This document shows, piece after piece, positions 53,408-62,080 of a stretch of DNA of 64,000 nt (position 1 is its first letter; each line of letters starts with the position of its first letter). The notes beneath the pieces are model-generated. The model worked only from the letters and a program-made list of their open reading frames with translations, did not search any database and was not told the DNA's origin. Position numbers and translations under genes: made by a program. Location of the stretch: assembly GCF_020026305.1 (NCBI RefSeq), contig NZ_CP075691.1:2728001-2792000 (forward strand), read 5' to 3'. This stretch comes from Streptomyces sp. 135. Its GTDB lineage: Bacteria > Actinomycetota > Actinomycetes > Streptomycetales > Streptomycetaceae.

Positions 53408-54697
53408 ATGACATCCACGGCAGTGGTGATCGGCGCGGGCCTGGCCGGCGCCCGCGTAGCGCAGCGCCTCGGCGCCGAAAGTCCCGAAGGCACTGGAGGC
53501 GCCGGAGGTCCCGGAGGCCCCGACACCGTACTCATCGGCGAGGAGGACCACGCCCCGTACAACCGCGTGCTGCTCGCGGAGGTCCTCGCGGGCCGGTACG
53601 GCGCGGACGTGATCACCCTGCCGAAGCCGCCCGGCACCACCCTGCGCACCCGCGTGGTCCGCGTCGACCGCGCGGAGCGCCGGGTGCACTGCGCGGACGG
53701 TACCGTCGTCCCCTACGGCACCCTGATCCTCGCGACCGGCTCCAACCCCGTACTGCCGCCCCTGCGCGGCCTGTTCGCGCCCGGCGCCCGGGAGCTGCCG
53801 GGCGGGGTGCATGCCTTCCGGACGATGGACGACTGCCTGGCCCTGTCCGCCGCCGTCACGCCCGGCGTCCGCGTCGTGGTCATCGGCGGCGGTCTCCTCG
53901 GCGTCTCGGCGGCCCGCGCGCTGGCCGAGCGGGGCGCGCAGGTCGTCCTGACGCAGCAGGCCGAGCGGCTCATGGAGCGTCAGCTCGACCCGGCCTCCTC
54001 GGAGCTGGTGCGGGCGCACCTGACCGGCCTCGGCGTCGAGGTGCACACCGAGTGCCGGGTGCGCGGGGTCGGTGTCACCGACGGGGCCGTGCGCAGCGTG
54101 GAGCTCGCCGACGGCTACTCGCTGGACACCGATCTGACGGTCCTCGCCTGCGGCGTGCGCCCCCGTACCGGTCTGGCGCTGGCCGCCGGACTCGACGTAC
54201 GCAAGGGCATCGTCGTGGACGACCGGCTGCGCACCTCCGACCCGCACATCCGCGCCGTCGGTGACTGCGCGGAGCACGCGGGCCGCGTCTACGGCCTGGC
54301 GACGCCCGCCCTGGAACAGGCCGACGCGCTCGCCGACGACCTCCTCGGCCGTGGCGCTGCCCCCTACACCGGCAGCCGCATGCTCACCCGCCTCACCCTC
54401 GCGGGCCCGGGTCCGCTGGACCTGGCGGCGTTCGGCGACCCCGAGCCGCACCCCGACGACGACGTCATCCAGCTCACGGACGCCACCCGTGGCACCTACC
54501 GCAAGGTCGTCGTCCGCGGCGACCGCCTGGTCGGCGGCGTCCTGCTCGGCGACCTGGCCTCGGTGGGCGCGCTCGCCCGCGCCTGGGAGGCGGACGACCC
54601 GCTGCCCGACGACGACAGCCCCCTGCTCCACCTGCTCACCCATCCCCAAGCTCTCGACTCCGTTCGAGCAGGGCAGACCCCCATCGGAGGCCGCTGA
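53408..54697 (+). CDS. FAD-dependent NirB-like oxidoreductase
   Basis: This 429-aa protein matches the N-terminal FAD/NAD half of NirB: VVIGAGLAGARVAQRL, APYNRVLLAEVLAGRY, LILATGSNPVLPPL, VVVIGGGLLGVSAARALAER, HTECRVRGVGV, RPRTGLALAAG and HIRAVGDCAEHAGRVYGLA. It has no Fe-S or siroheme domain. It lies two bases upstream of nirB and is surely co-transcribed with it. It could deliver electrons to NasA or NirB, as in the NasB/NasC-type partners of other bacteria. Confidence 0.9.
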   Translation: MTSTAVVIGAGLAGARVAQRLGAESPEGTGGAGGPGGPDTVLIGEEDHAPYNRVLLAEVLAGRYGADVITLPKPPGTTLRTRVVRVDRAERRVHCADGTVVPYGTLILATGSNPVLPPLRGLFAPGARELPGGVHAFRTMDDCLALSAAVTPGVRVVVIGGGLLGVSAARALAERGAQVVLTQQAERLMERQLDPASSELVRAHLTGLGVEVHTECRVRGVGVTDGAVRSVELADGYSLDTDLTVLACGVRPRTGLALAAGLDVRKGIVVDDRLRTSDPHIRAVGDCAEHAGRVYGLATPALEQADALADDLLGRGAAPYTGSRMLTRLTLAGPGPLDLAAFGDPEPHPDDDVIQLTDATRGTYRKVVVRGDRLVGGVLLGDLASVGALARAWEADDPLPDDDSPLLHLLTHPQALDSVRAGQTPIGGR

Positions 54698-54698
54698 C

Positions 54699-57281
54699 AT
54701 GCCGACACCCCCGAACCCCGTACACACCCCGCGGGCCCCACACCACCGCCCCACGATCGTGCTCGTCGGCCACGGCATGGTCGGCCAGCGCTTCCTGGAG
54801 GCCGCCGTCGAGCGCGGTCTCGCGGCGAGCCACCGGATCGTGGTGCTCTGCGAGGAGCCGCGCCCCGCCTACGACCGGGTGCAGCTCACCTCGTACTTCT
54901 CGGGCCGCACGCCCGACGAACTCTCCCTCACCGACCGGGAGTTCCTCGACGCGCACGGCATCGAGCTGTACGTCGACGAGCCCGCCGAGAGCTTCGACCG
55001 CGAGGGGAGGACGGTCACGGCCCGCTCCGGGCGCGTCGTCCCGTACGACACGCTGGTCCTCGCCACCGGTTCGTACCCCTTCGTGCCGCCCGTGCCGGGC
55101 AAGGACGCGACGGGCTGCTTCGTCTACCGCACCATCCAGGACCTCCTCGCCATCGAGGAGTACGCGAAGAAGCGCGCGACGACCGGCGCGGTGGTCGGCG
55201 GCGGTCTGCTCGGCCTGGAGGCGGCGGGCGCGCTGCGCGGCCTCGGACTCGCCACGCACGTCGTGGAGTTCGCGCCGCGGCTGATGCCGGTGCAGGTCGA
55301 CGAGGGCGGCGGCGCGGCGCTCCTGCGCACCATCACCGGCATGGGCCTGACGGTCCACACGGGCACCGGCACGCAGGAGATCGTGACCGACGGGGACGGC
55401 GCGGTCACCGCCATGAAGCTCTCCGACGGCCAAGAGCTCGCCACGGACCTCGTGGTGTTCTCCGCCGGTGTCCGCCCGCGCGACCAGCTGGCCCGCGACC
55501 ACGGTCTGGCGGTCGGCGAGCGCGGCGGCATCACCGTGGACGAGCAGTGCCGCACCAGCGACCCGGACGTGTACGCGATCGGCGAGTGCGCGCAGGCCGT
55601 GGACGGCCGCGTCTACGGTCTGGTCGCGCCCGGGTACGAGATGGCGCAGACGGCCGCCGCCGCCATCGCCGCCGACCGCAGGGCGCGCTTCACGGGCGCC
55701 GACCTGTCGACCAAGCTGAAGCTCCTCGGCGTCGACGTCGCCTCCTTCGGCGACGCGCACGGCACGGCGGAGGGCTGCCTCGACGTCGTCTACTCCGACT
55801 CGCGCTCGGGCACGTACAAGAAGCTGGTGATCGGCGCGGGCGGTGAGCTGCTCGGCGGCATCCTCGTCGGCGACGCGGAGGCGTACGGCCTGCTGCGCCC
55901 GCTCACCGGGACCGTGCCGCCGCTGCCGCCCGAGCAGCTGGTGCTGCCCGAGGGCGCGGGCGCCCCCGTCGCGCTCGGCCCGGAGTCGCTGCCGGGCAGC
56001 GCGGTGATCTGCAGCTGCCACAACGTCACCAAGGAAGCCATCCAGGCCTGCGCCACGCTGCCCGAGGTCAAGAAGTGCACCAAGGCCGGTACGGGCTGCG
56101 GCAGTTGCGTGAAGGTCATCGGGCAGCTCCTTCCGCAGTCCGGCGACAAGGGGCTGTGCGGCTGCTTCGGGCAGACCCGTCAGGAGCTGTACGAGATCGT
56201 GCGCGTCCTGCGGATCACGTCGTTCCGCGCGCTGCTCGACGGGCACGGCCGTGAGGCGGCGCGCGGCGGCGAGGGCTGCGAGGTGTGCAAGCCGACGGTC
56301 GGCTCCATCATCGCCTCGCTGGCCCCGACGATCGGCGCCGAGGGGTATGTCCTGGACGGCGAGCAGGCCGCGCTCCAGGACACCAACGACCACTTCCTGG
56401 CCAACCTCCAGAAGAACGGCTCCTACTCGGTGGTGCCCCGCATCCCCGGCGGCGAGATCACCCCGGAGAAGCTCATCGTCATCGGCGAGGTGGCGCGGGA
56501 CTTCGGCCTCTACACGAAGATCACCGGGGGTCAGCGCATCGACCTCTTCGGGGCCCGCGTGGAGCAACTGCCGATGATCTGGACGCGCCTTGTGGACGCG
56601 GGCTTCGAGTCCGGGCACGCCTACGGCAAGGCGCTGCGCACCGTGAAGTCCTGCGTCGGGCAGACCTGGTGCCGCTACGGCGTGCAGGACTCCGTGCGCA
56701 TGGCCATCGACCTGGAGCTGCGCTACCGCGGCCTGCGCGCCCCGCACAAGCTGAAGTCGGCGGTCTCCGGCTGCGCCCGCGAGTGCGCCGAGGCCCAGTC
56801 GAAGGACTTCGGCGTGATCGCCACGGCGAGCGGCTGGAACCTGTACGTGGGCGGCAACGGCGGCGCGACCCCGCGCCACGCCGACCTGCTCGCGCAGGAC
56901 CTGGACGACGCGGAACTGGTCCGTCTCATCGACCGGTTCCTGATGTTCTACATCCGCACCGCCGACCGCCTGGAGCGCACCGCGGCCTGGCTGGAGCGGA
57001 TCGACGGCGGCCTCGACCACGTACGCGACGTGGTCGTCCACGACTCGCTCGGCATCTGCGCCGAGCTGGAGGCGCTGATGGCCGACCACGTCACGCACTA
57101 CCGCGACGAGTGGGCCGAGACCCTCGACGACCCGGAGCGGCTCGCGCGCTTCGTGTCCTTCGTGAACGCGCCGGGCGTGCCGGACCCCACGGTCGGCTTC
57201 GTCCCGGAGCGCGACCAGATCAAGCCGGACCTGCCCCTGCTGTCCATCGGCCCCCGCCCCCTGGAAGGAGCCTCCCGATGA
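54699..57281 (+). CDS. nirB: NADH-dependent nitrite reductase, large subunit
   Basis: This 860-aa enzyme reduces nitrite to ammonium. In order, it has an FAD/NAD domain (VLVGHGMVGQRFLEA, YDRVQLTSYF, GAVVGGGLLGLEAAGALRGL), a BFD-type [2Fe-2S] region (CSCHNVTKEAIQACATLPEV, KAGTGCGSC) and sulfite/nitrite reductase domains with siroheme-[4Fe-4S] ligands C652 and C658 in CVGQTWCRYG and C692 and C696 in SGCARECAEAQ. It has full length for the family. ATG 54699 follows ATCGGAGGCCGCTGAC. Its stop overlaps nirD (ATGA). It needs siroheme, for which the chelatase at 42.9 kb would be required. Confidence 0.96.
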   Translation: MPTPPNPVHTPRAPHHRPTIVLVGHGMVGQRFLEAAVERGLAASHRIVVLCEEPRPAYDRVQLTSYFSGRTPDELSLTDREFLDAHGIELYVDEPAESFDREGRTVTARSGRVVPYDTLVLATGSYPFVPPVPGKDATGCFVYRTIQDLLAIEEYAKKRATTGAVVGGGLLGLEAAGALRGLGLATHVVEFAPRLMPVQVDEGGGAALLRTITGMGLTVHTGTGTQEIVTDGDGAVTAMKLSDGQELATDLVVFSAGVRPRDQLARDHGLAVGERGGITVDEQCRTSDPDVYAIGECAQAVDGRVYGLVAPGYEMAQTAAAAIAADRRARFTGADLSTKLKLLGVDVASFGDAHGTAEGCLDVVYSDSRSGTYKKLVIGAGGELLGGILVGDAEAYGLLRPLTGTVPPLPPEQLVLPEGAGAPVALGPESLPGSAVICSCHNVTKEAIQACATLPEVKKCTKAGTGCGSCVKVIGQLLPQSGDKGLCGCFGQTRQELYEIVRVLRITSFRALLDGHGREAARGGEGCEVCKPTVGSIIASLAPTIGAEGYVLDGEQAALQDTNDHFLANLQKNGSYSVVPRIPGGEITPEKLIVIGEVARDFGLYTKITGGQRIDLFGARVEQLPMIWTRLVDAGFESGHAYGKALRTVKSCVGQTWCRYGVQDSVRMAIDLELRYRGLRAPHKLKSAVSGCARECAEAQSKDFGVIATASGWNLYVGGNGGATPRHADLLAQDLDDAELVRLIDRFLMFYIRTADRLERTAAWLERIDGGLDHVRDVVVHDSLGICAELEALMADHVTHYRDEWAETLDDPERLARFVSFVNAPGVPDPTVGFVPERDQIKPDLPLLSIGPRPLEGASR

Positions 57282-57616
57282 GCACCGCCCCCACGCGTGT
57301 CCACCTGCGCTACGCCGACGACTGGTTCGAGGTCTGCGAGCGCGCCCGGCTGACCCCGGGCCGGGGCATCGCCGCCCTGCTGCCCGACGGCCGCCAGGCG
57401 GCGCTCTTCCTCGACCGCGAGGGACGCGCGTACGCCATCGACAACCGCGATCCGTTCACGGGCGCCGCGGTGCTCTCCCGGGGCCTGCTCGGCTCCGAGG
57501 CCGGCCGTCCGTTCGTCGCCTCGCCGCTCCTCAAGCAGCGGTTCGACCTGGAGACGGGGCGGTGCCTGGACGACGACGAGGTCGCCGTCCAGACGCATCC
57601 CGTGCGGATCGCCTGA
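57278..57616 (+). CDS. nirD: Nitrite reductase small subunit
   Basis: This 112-aa Rieske-like small subunit starts at ATG 57278, overlapping the nirB stop. Blocks are WFEVCERARLTPGRGIAALL, RQAALFLDREGRAYAIDNRD, FVASPLLKQRFDLETGRCLD and VAVQTHPVRIA. NirD proteins have the Rieske fold but lack cluster ligands, and this one also lacks the CxH pairs. It stabilises NirB. Coupled translation supports a complex. Confidence 0.94.
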   Translation: MSTAPTRVHLRYADDWFEVCERARLTPGRGIAALLPDGRQAALFLDREGRAYAIDNRDPFTGAAVLSRGLLGSEAGRPFVASPLLKQRFDLETGRCLDDDEVAVQTHPVRIA

Positions 57617-57666
57617 CCGGCCGCCGCTCGCCCGACGCTCTCCGGGCCGCCTCTACGCCCTACGCT

Positions 57667-58104
57667 CTACGCGGCCATCCGCAGTTCCACCGCCGCCAGC
57701 GGGACGAAGCCGGGGCCGTCCCCGGCGGTGGGCGCGTCCTTGCCGCCGAGGCGCCGCAGCAGGGCGAGCGCGATCCGCTCGCCCTGCGCCTTCGCGCGGT
57801 CCGCGTTCGGGCCGCGGTGCAGCCCGTCGACCGTGGCGTGCCACAGCTGCACCCAGCGGCCGAAGTGCTCGGCGGTGAACGGGCGGGCCGTGTGCAGCGC
57901 GGCGTGCGGGGCGAAGGCGTCGCGCCGGTAGTCGGCGGTGCGCCAGAGCGCGCGTTCCCAGAAGTCGGTGATGCGCGGGAGGTGGACATCGAGGTCGGTC
58001 CCGGCGATCTCCGTGAAGAACGGGCCGATGAGCGGATCGGCGAACGCGGCCGTGTAGAAGCGGCGGAGCAGTACGTCGAGGTCGGCTCGGGTGGCGATGT
58101 CCAT
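57667..58104 (-). CDS. Group III truncated hemoglobin
   Basis: This 145-aa protein has the 2-on-2 globin pattern of group III: DLDVLLRRFYTAAFADPLIG, FFTEIAGTDLDVHLPRITDF, WERALWRTADYRRDAFAPHA and HFGRWVQLWHATVDGLHRG. ATG 58104 follows GGGGGAAACTGCC; ATG 58122 lies before that ribosome site and is rejected. Group III hemoglobins are thought to handle NO or peroxide. It converges on nirD, which supports a role in removing NO leaked during nitrite reduction. Confidence 0.88.
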   Translation of the reverse strand: MDIATRADLDVLLRRFYTAAFADPLIGPFFTEIAGTDLDVHLPRITDFWERALWRTADYRRDAFAPHAALHTARPFTAEHFGRWVQLWHATVDGLHRGPNADRAKAQGERIALALLRRLGGKDAPTAGDGPGFVPLAAVELRMAA

Positions 58105-58177
58105 ACCGGCAGTTTCCCCCATCTACCGCGCCGCCCCCAGGCCCGAAGGTCACGCGGCAGGGGACGCAGGCCCCGCC

Positions 58178-58669
58178 CTACCGCAGGTCCGACGCCTCGA
58201 ACACGCCGCGCGCCGCCGCCCCGTCGACCTGCTCGGTGAGCCGCCGCAGCTCGGCGCAGCCCGTCCTGAGCAGCCCGGCCTCCCGCGCGGCGCGGGCCCC
58301 CCGGTCCAGCCGGTGCAGCAGCAGCGGGTCGGCGACGAGGACCCGGGGGTCGAGCTCGACGCGGTGGCCGAGCGAGTCGCACAGGACCAGCCGCGCCGCC
58401 ACGCCCTCGCTGTAGCGCACGGCGGTCAGCAGGCCGGTGCAGACGTGCCTGCGCCGGCCGAGCCCCTGGACGGCGAGCCAGCCGGGGCCCGCCGTCACCC
58501 GCGCGGGGTGCAGCACCACGTACAGCAGCGCGGCGAGCCCCCACCACAGGGCGAGCCTGAGCGCGGTGAAGGTGCCGCTGACCAGGTCGAGGAGGACCAC
58601 GAGCACCAGCAGCCCCAGCGCGCACAGGGCGGCGGACCGCACCTGGGCCGTCCAATTCCGGTCAGTCAC
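58178..58669 (-). CDS. Two-helix membrane protein with PH-like cytoplasmic part
   Basis: This protein of about 163 aa has two hydrophobic helices close together (SAALCALGLLVLVVLLDLVS, LWWGLAALLYVVLHPAR), then a mostly beta region (VCTGLLTAVRYSEGVAARLV, RVELDPRVLVADPLLL) and a helical end. The layout resembles the bacterial PH-like or DUF3093-type small membrane proteins, but I cannot fix the family. GTG 58669 is chosen; ATG 58759 would add 30 residues. It is encoded upstream of the truncated hemoglobin on the same strand. Confidence 0.6.
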   Translation of the reverse strand: MTDRNWTAQVRSAALCALGLLVLVVLLDLVSGTFTALRLALWWGLAALLYVVLHPARVTAGPGWLAVQGLGRRRHVCTGLLTAVRYSEGVAARLVLCDSLGHRVELDPRVLVADPLLLHRLDRGARAAREAGLLRTGCAELRRLTEQVDGAAARGVFEASDLR

Positions 58670-59003
58670 CGTGTCCGCCGTGCCGCCGGCGCTCCGGTGG
58701 CCGCTGCCCCGCACCGCACCGCGCCGGGAAGCGCCCCGGATCGTCCTGTCGTGTCCCATGTGCGGCACCGTAGGACGCGCCGCGCGGCCATGGCGCCACC
58801 CTTGACGCCGCACATACACCCGAGGTGGACACCTTGACGGAGCGCTGACGCGACACACACCCCCGGCTCCCGGCTTCCGGTCCCCGAAGCGTGACACTCG
58901 GCCGCAACACCACTGTCGTAATCGCCGCGCATGGTTGATCGTTGGGCCGACACGTACACGCACACGCACAGGTACTCCGACCTCACGTAGGGAGACGACC
59001 GGC

Positions 59004-60260
59004 ATGACCATCAGCCGCAGGACACTGCTCGGGACCGGCGCGGCGCTCGGCCTGCTCACCGCGTGCGGGTCGAACACGGGGCGTGGCGGCGGGGGTTCGG
59101 GCGGCAAGGGCCCGCGGCTCGCGCAGTGGTACCACCAGTACGGCGAGGCGGGCACCGAGCAGGCCGTGAAGCGGTACGCCGCCGCGTACGAGAAGGCCGA
59201 CGTCCAAGTGCAGTGGCGGCCCGGCAACTACGACGAGCAGACCGCCGCGGCCCTGCTCACCGACTCCGGGCCCGACGTCTTCGAGGTCAACGGCCCCTCC
59301 CTGGACCAGATCCGCAAGGGGCAGGTCGTCGACCTCACCGACCTGTTCGACGGGGTGAAGGACGACTTCGACCCGGCGGTGCTCGCCCCGAAGACGTACG
59401 ACGGGAAGATCTGGGCGATCCCCCAGGTCGTCGACATGCACCTGCTCTACTACCGCAAGAGCCTGCTCGACGACGCGGGCGTCGAGCCGCCCCGGAGCCT
59501 GGCGGCGCTGGTCGACGCGGCGAAGGCGCTGACGACGAAGAAGGTGAAGGGCCTCTTCCTCGGCAACGACGGCGGCGCGGGCGCCCTCGGCATCACCCCG
59601 CTGTACGCGGCCGGCCTGGAGTCGGTCACGGAGGACGGCGAGGTCGGCTTCGACGACCCGGCCGCCGCCCGCGCCCTCGGCAGACTGCGCCAGCTGTACG
59701 CCGACAAGTCACTGCTGCTCGGCGCGCCCTCCGACTGGTCGGACCCCTCGGCGTTCACGCAGGAGCTGACCGCCATGCAGTGGTGCGGCCTGTGGGCGCT
59801 GCCCGCCGTACGCGAGGCGCTGGGCGACGACTTCGGTGTCCTCGCCCTGCCCCCGGAAGGCTCGGGCGGCAGGCCCGCGCTGCCCGTCGGGTCGTACGGC
59901 GCGGCGGTGAACGCCCGCAGCGACCACAAGGAGGAGGCGAAGGACTTCCTGAAGTGGCTGTGGATCGACAGGACGGAGTACCAGGAGGACTTCGCGCTCT
60001 CCTACGGCTTCCACATCCCGGCCCGGCTCTCCCTCGCGAAGAAGGCCGACAAGCTGAAGGAGGGGCCGGCGGAGGACGCCGTGCGCTACTCCACCGAGTA
60101 CGGCTACGCCCAGCCGCTGCTGTGGACACCGGCGAGCCGCACCGCCTACCAGGACGCGCTGAGCCGGATCATCAAGTCCGGCGCGAACCCGGAGAGCGAG
60201 CTCAGGTCCGTCATGCGCGAGGTACGGGCGGAGCTGGCCCGGGTCAAGAAGAAGCGGTGA
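59004..60260 (+). CDS. Sugar ABC transporter, solute-binding lipoprotein
   Basis: This 418-aa lipoprotein has a signal with twin Arg (TISRRTLLGTG) and the lipobox LLTAC. The mature part is a type I solute-binding protein: YEKADVQVQWRPGNYDEQTA, LTDSGPDVFEVNGPSLDQIR and the IWAIPQVVDMHLLYYRKSLL hinge block. It starts at ATG 59004 behind GGGAGACGACC. It is the first gene of a three-gene importer; its stop overlaps the permease start. The sugar is unknown. Confidence 0.92.
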   Translation: MTISRRTLLGTGAALGLLTACGSNTGRGGGGSGGKGPRLAQWYHQYGEAGTEQAVKRYAAAYEKADVQVQWRPGNYDEQTAAALLTDSGPDVFEVNGPSLDQIRKGQVVDLTDLFDGVKDDFDPAVLAPKTYDGKIWAIPQVVDMHLLYYRKSLLDDAGVEPPRSLAALVDAAKALTTKKVKGLFLGNDGGAGALGITPLYAAGLESVTEDGEVGFDDPAAARALGRLRQLYADKSLLLGAPSDWSDPSAFTQELTAMQWCGLWALPAVREALGDDFGVLALPPEGSGGRPALPVGSYGAAVNARSDHKEEAKDFLKWLWIDRTEYQEDFALSYGFHIPARLSLAKKADKLKEGPAEDAVRYSTEYGYAQPLLWTPASRTAYQDALSRIIKSGANPESELRSVMREVRAELARVKKKR

Positions 60261-61195
60261 GGCGGACGTTGCCGGGAAGGAAGCCGCTGGGCACCCAGAA
60301 CCGCACCCTCTGGTTCTGGGTGTTCGTCGGACCCTTCGCGCTGGGCCTGGTCCTCTTCACATACGTACCGCTCGCCTGGAGCGTCTACCTCAGCTTCTTC
60401 GACGCCCACAACACCGTCTCCCCCACCGACTTCGTCGGCTTCGACAACTACACGTCGATGCTGCGGAACGAGGCGTTCACCGGCAGCCTCGTCACCTTCG
60501 CGGTCTTCTCGGCGTTCATCGTGCCCACCACGTTCGTCCTGTCGCTCGCGCTCGCCCTGATGGTCAACCGCATGCACCGGGCGCAGGCGTTCTTCCGGTC
60601 GGTCTTCTTCCTGCCCGCCGCGTGCAGCTACGTCGTGGCGGCGCTGATCTGGAAGCTGTCGATCTTCAACGGCGTGCGGTTCGGGCTCGCCAACACCGTC
60701 CTCGGCTGGTTCGGCGCCGACCAGATCGCGTGGCTCTCCACGACGGAGCCGCCCTGGTACTGGCTGGTCATCGTCACGCTGCGGCTCTGGCTCCAGGCGG
60801 GCTTCTACATGATCCTCTTCCTGGCGGGTCTGCAACGGATCTCCCCCACCCTCTACGAGGCGGCGGCGGTGGACGGCGCGCGGCCCGGCTGGCAGGTCCT
60901 GCGCCACGTCACGCTCCCGCAGCTGCGCGCGACGTCGATCGCGGTGACGCTGCTCCTGGTGATCAACGCCTTCCAGGCCTTCGACGAGTTCTACAACCTG
61001 CTCTCGGACTCCCAGGGCTATCCGCCCTACGCCCGCCCGCCGCTCGTCTACCTCTACTACACGGCGCTCGGCCAGGAGCAGAACCTCGGATTCGGCAGCG
61101 CAGGCGCGGTGATCCTCGCGTTGGTCATCGCGGTGGTGACGGTCGGCCAGGCGCGCTGGTTCGGCCTCGGCGGGAAGGAGGACCGACAGCGGTGA
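60257..61195 (+). CDS. Sugar ABC transporter permease 1 (MalF/UgpA type)
   Basis: This 312-aa protein starts at GTG 60257, overlapping the lipoprotein stop (GTGA). It has six helices and the MalF-type loop EAAAVDGARPGWQVLRHVTL that contacts the ATPase. Blocks are FVGPFALGLVLFTYVPLAWS, LWLQAGFYMILFLAGLQRIS and LLLVINAFQAFDEFYNLL. It forms the membrane pore with the next gene product. Confidence 0.94.
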   Translation: MRRTLPGRKPLGTQNRTLWFWVFVGPFALGLVLFTYVPLAWSVYLSFFDAHNTVSPTDFVGFDNYTSMLRNEAFTGSLVTFAVFSAFIVPTTFVLSLALALMVNRMHRAQAFFRSVFFLPAACSYVVAALIWKLSIFNGVRFGLANTVLGWFGADQIAWLSTTEPPWYWLVIVTLRLWLQAGFYMILFLAGLQRISPTLYEAAAVDGARPGWQVLRHVTLPQLRATSIAVTLLLVINAFQAFDEFYNLLSDSQGYPPYARPPLVYLYYTALGQEQNLGFGSAGAVILALVIAVVTVGQARWFGLGGKEDRQR

Positions 61196-62052
61196 CGGCA
61201 CCCTCGAAAAGGCCCATGGACGACGCCCTGGTCCGGGCGGGCCGCGCGCTGCGGGTCGTCCTGCTGTTCGCGCTCGCCCTGCTGTTCCTGATCCCCTTCT
61301 ACCTCCTCGTCCGCAACGGCCTCGCGTCCGAGGAGGACATCACCTCCCCCGACTGGACGTTCTTCCCCACCACGCTGCGCTGGTCGAACCTCTCGGAGCT
61401 CTTCGACGACCCGACGGTGCCGATGGCGCGCGCCCTGCTCAACTCGTCGCTGATCGCCGTCGCCACGACCCTCGGCACGGTCGTCCTCGCCTCACTCGCC
61501 GGGTACGGCCTGGCGCGCGTCCCCTACCGCCACGCCGACCGCGTCTTCTACGCGATCCTCGGCACGATGATGGTCCCGGCGGCCGTCACCTTCGTACCGA
61601 GCTTCGTGCTGGTCTCGTCCCTCGGCTGGGTGTCGACCCTGCGCGGCCTGATCATCCCGACGCTCTTCTCGGCCTTCGCGTGCTTCGTCTTCCGGCAGTA
61701 CTTCCTCGGCTTCCCGAGGGAGCTGGAGGACGCGGCCCGGGTGGACGGCCTCGGCTACTGGCGTACGTACTGGCGCGTGGTCGTCCCGAACTCCCGTCCC
61801 GTCTTCGCGGCCGTCGGCACGATCGTGTTCATCGGCGCGTGGAACTCCTTCCTGTGGCCACTGGTGATCGGCCAGGACCGGGAGGCGTGGACGGTCCAGG
61901 TGGCGCTGGCCACGTTCACGACTTCCCAGGTCATCCGGCTGCACCAGCTGTTCGTCGCGGCGGCGGTGTCGATCGTGCCGATCCTCGTGGTCTTCCTGTT
62001 CTTCCAGCGGTGGATCGTGGCGGGGGTGGAGAGATCGGGCATCGACGACTGA
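61192..62052 (+). CDS. Sugar ABC transporter permease 2 (MalG/UgpE type)
   Basis: This 286-aa protein starts at GTG 61192, overlapping the previous stop (GTGA). It has six helices and the coupling loop ELEDAARVDGLGYWRTYWRV. Blocks are LLFALALLFLIPFYLLVRNG, TTLGTVVLASLAGYGLARVP and FIGAWNSFLWPLVIGQDREA. No ATPase gene follows. Streptomyces importers of this class commonly share the ATPase MsiK encoded elsewhere, and that is likely here. Confidence 0.94.
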   Translation: MTAPSKRPMDDALVRAGRALRVVLLFALALLFLIPFYLLVRNGLASEEDITSPDWTFFPTTLRWSNLSELFDDPTVPMARALLNSSLIAVATTLGTVVLASLAGYGLARVPYRHADRVFYAILGTMMVPAAVTFVPSFVLVSSLGWVSTLRGLIIPTLFSAFACFVFRQYFLGFPRELEDAARVDGLGYWRTYWRVVVPNSRPVFAAVGTIVFIGAWNSFLWPLVIGQDREAWTVQVALATFTTSQVIRLHQLFVAAAVSIVPILVVFLFFQRWIVAGVERSGIDD

Positions 62053-62080
62053 ACCTCCCCCCTGCCGTGGCCGCCCCGCC

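Noticed and set aside
54636..57098. 820-codon open frame opposite nirB
   Set aside because: Antisense shadow. nirB has its siroheme and FAD motifs on the plus strand.
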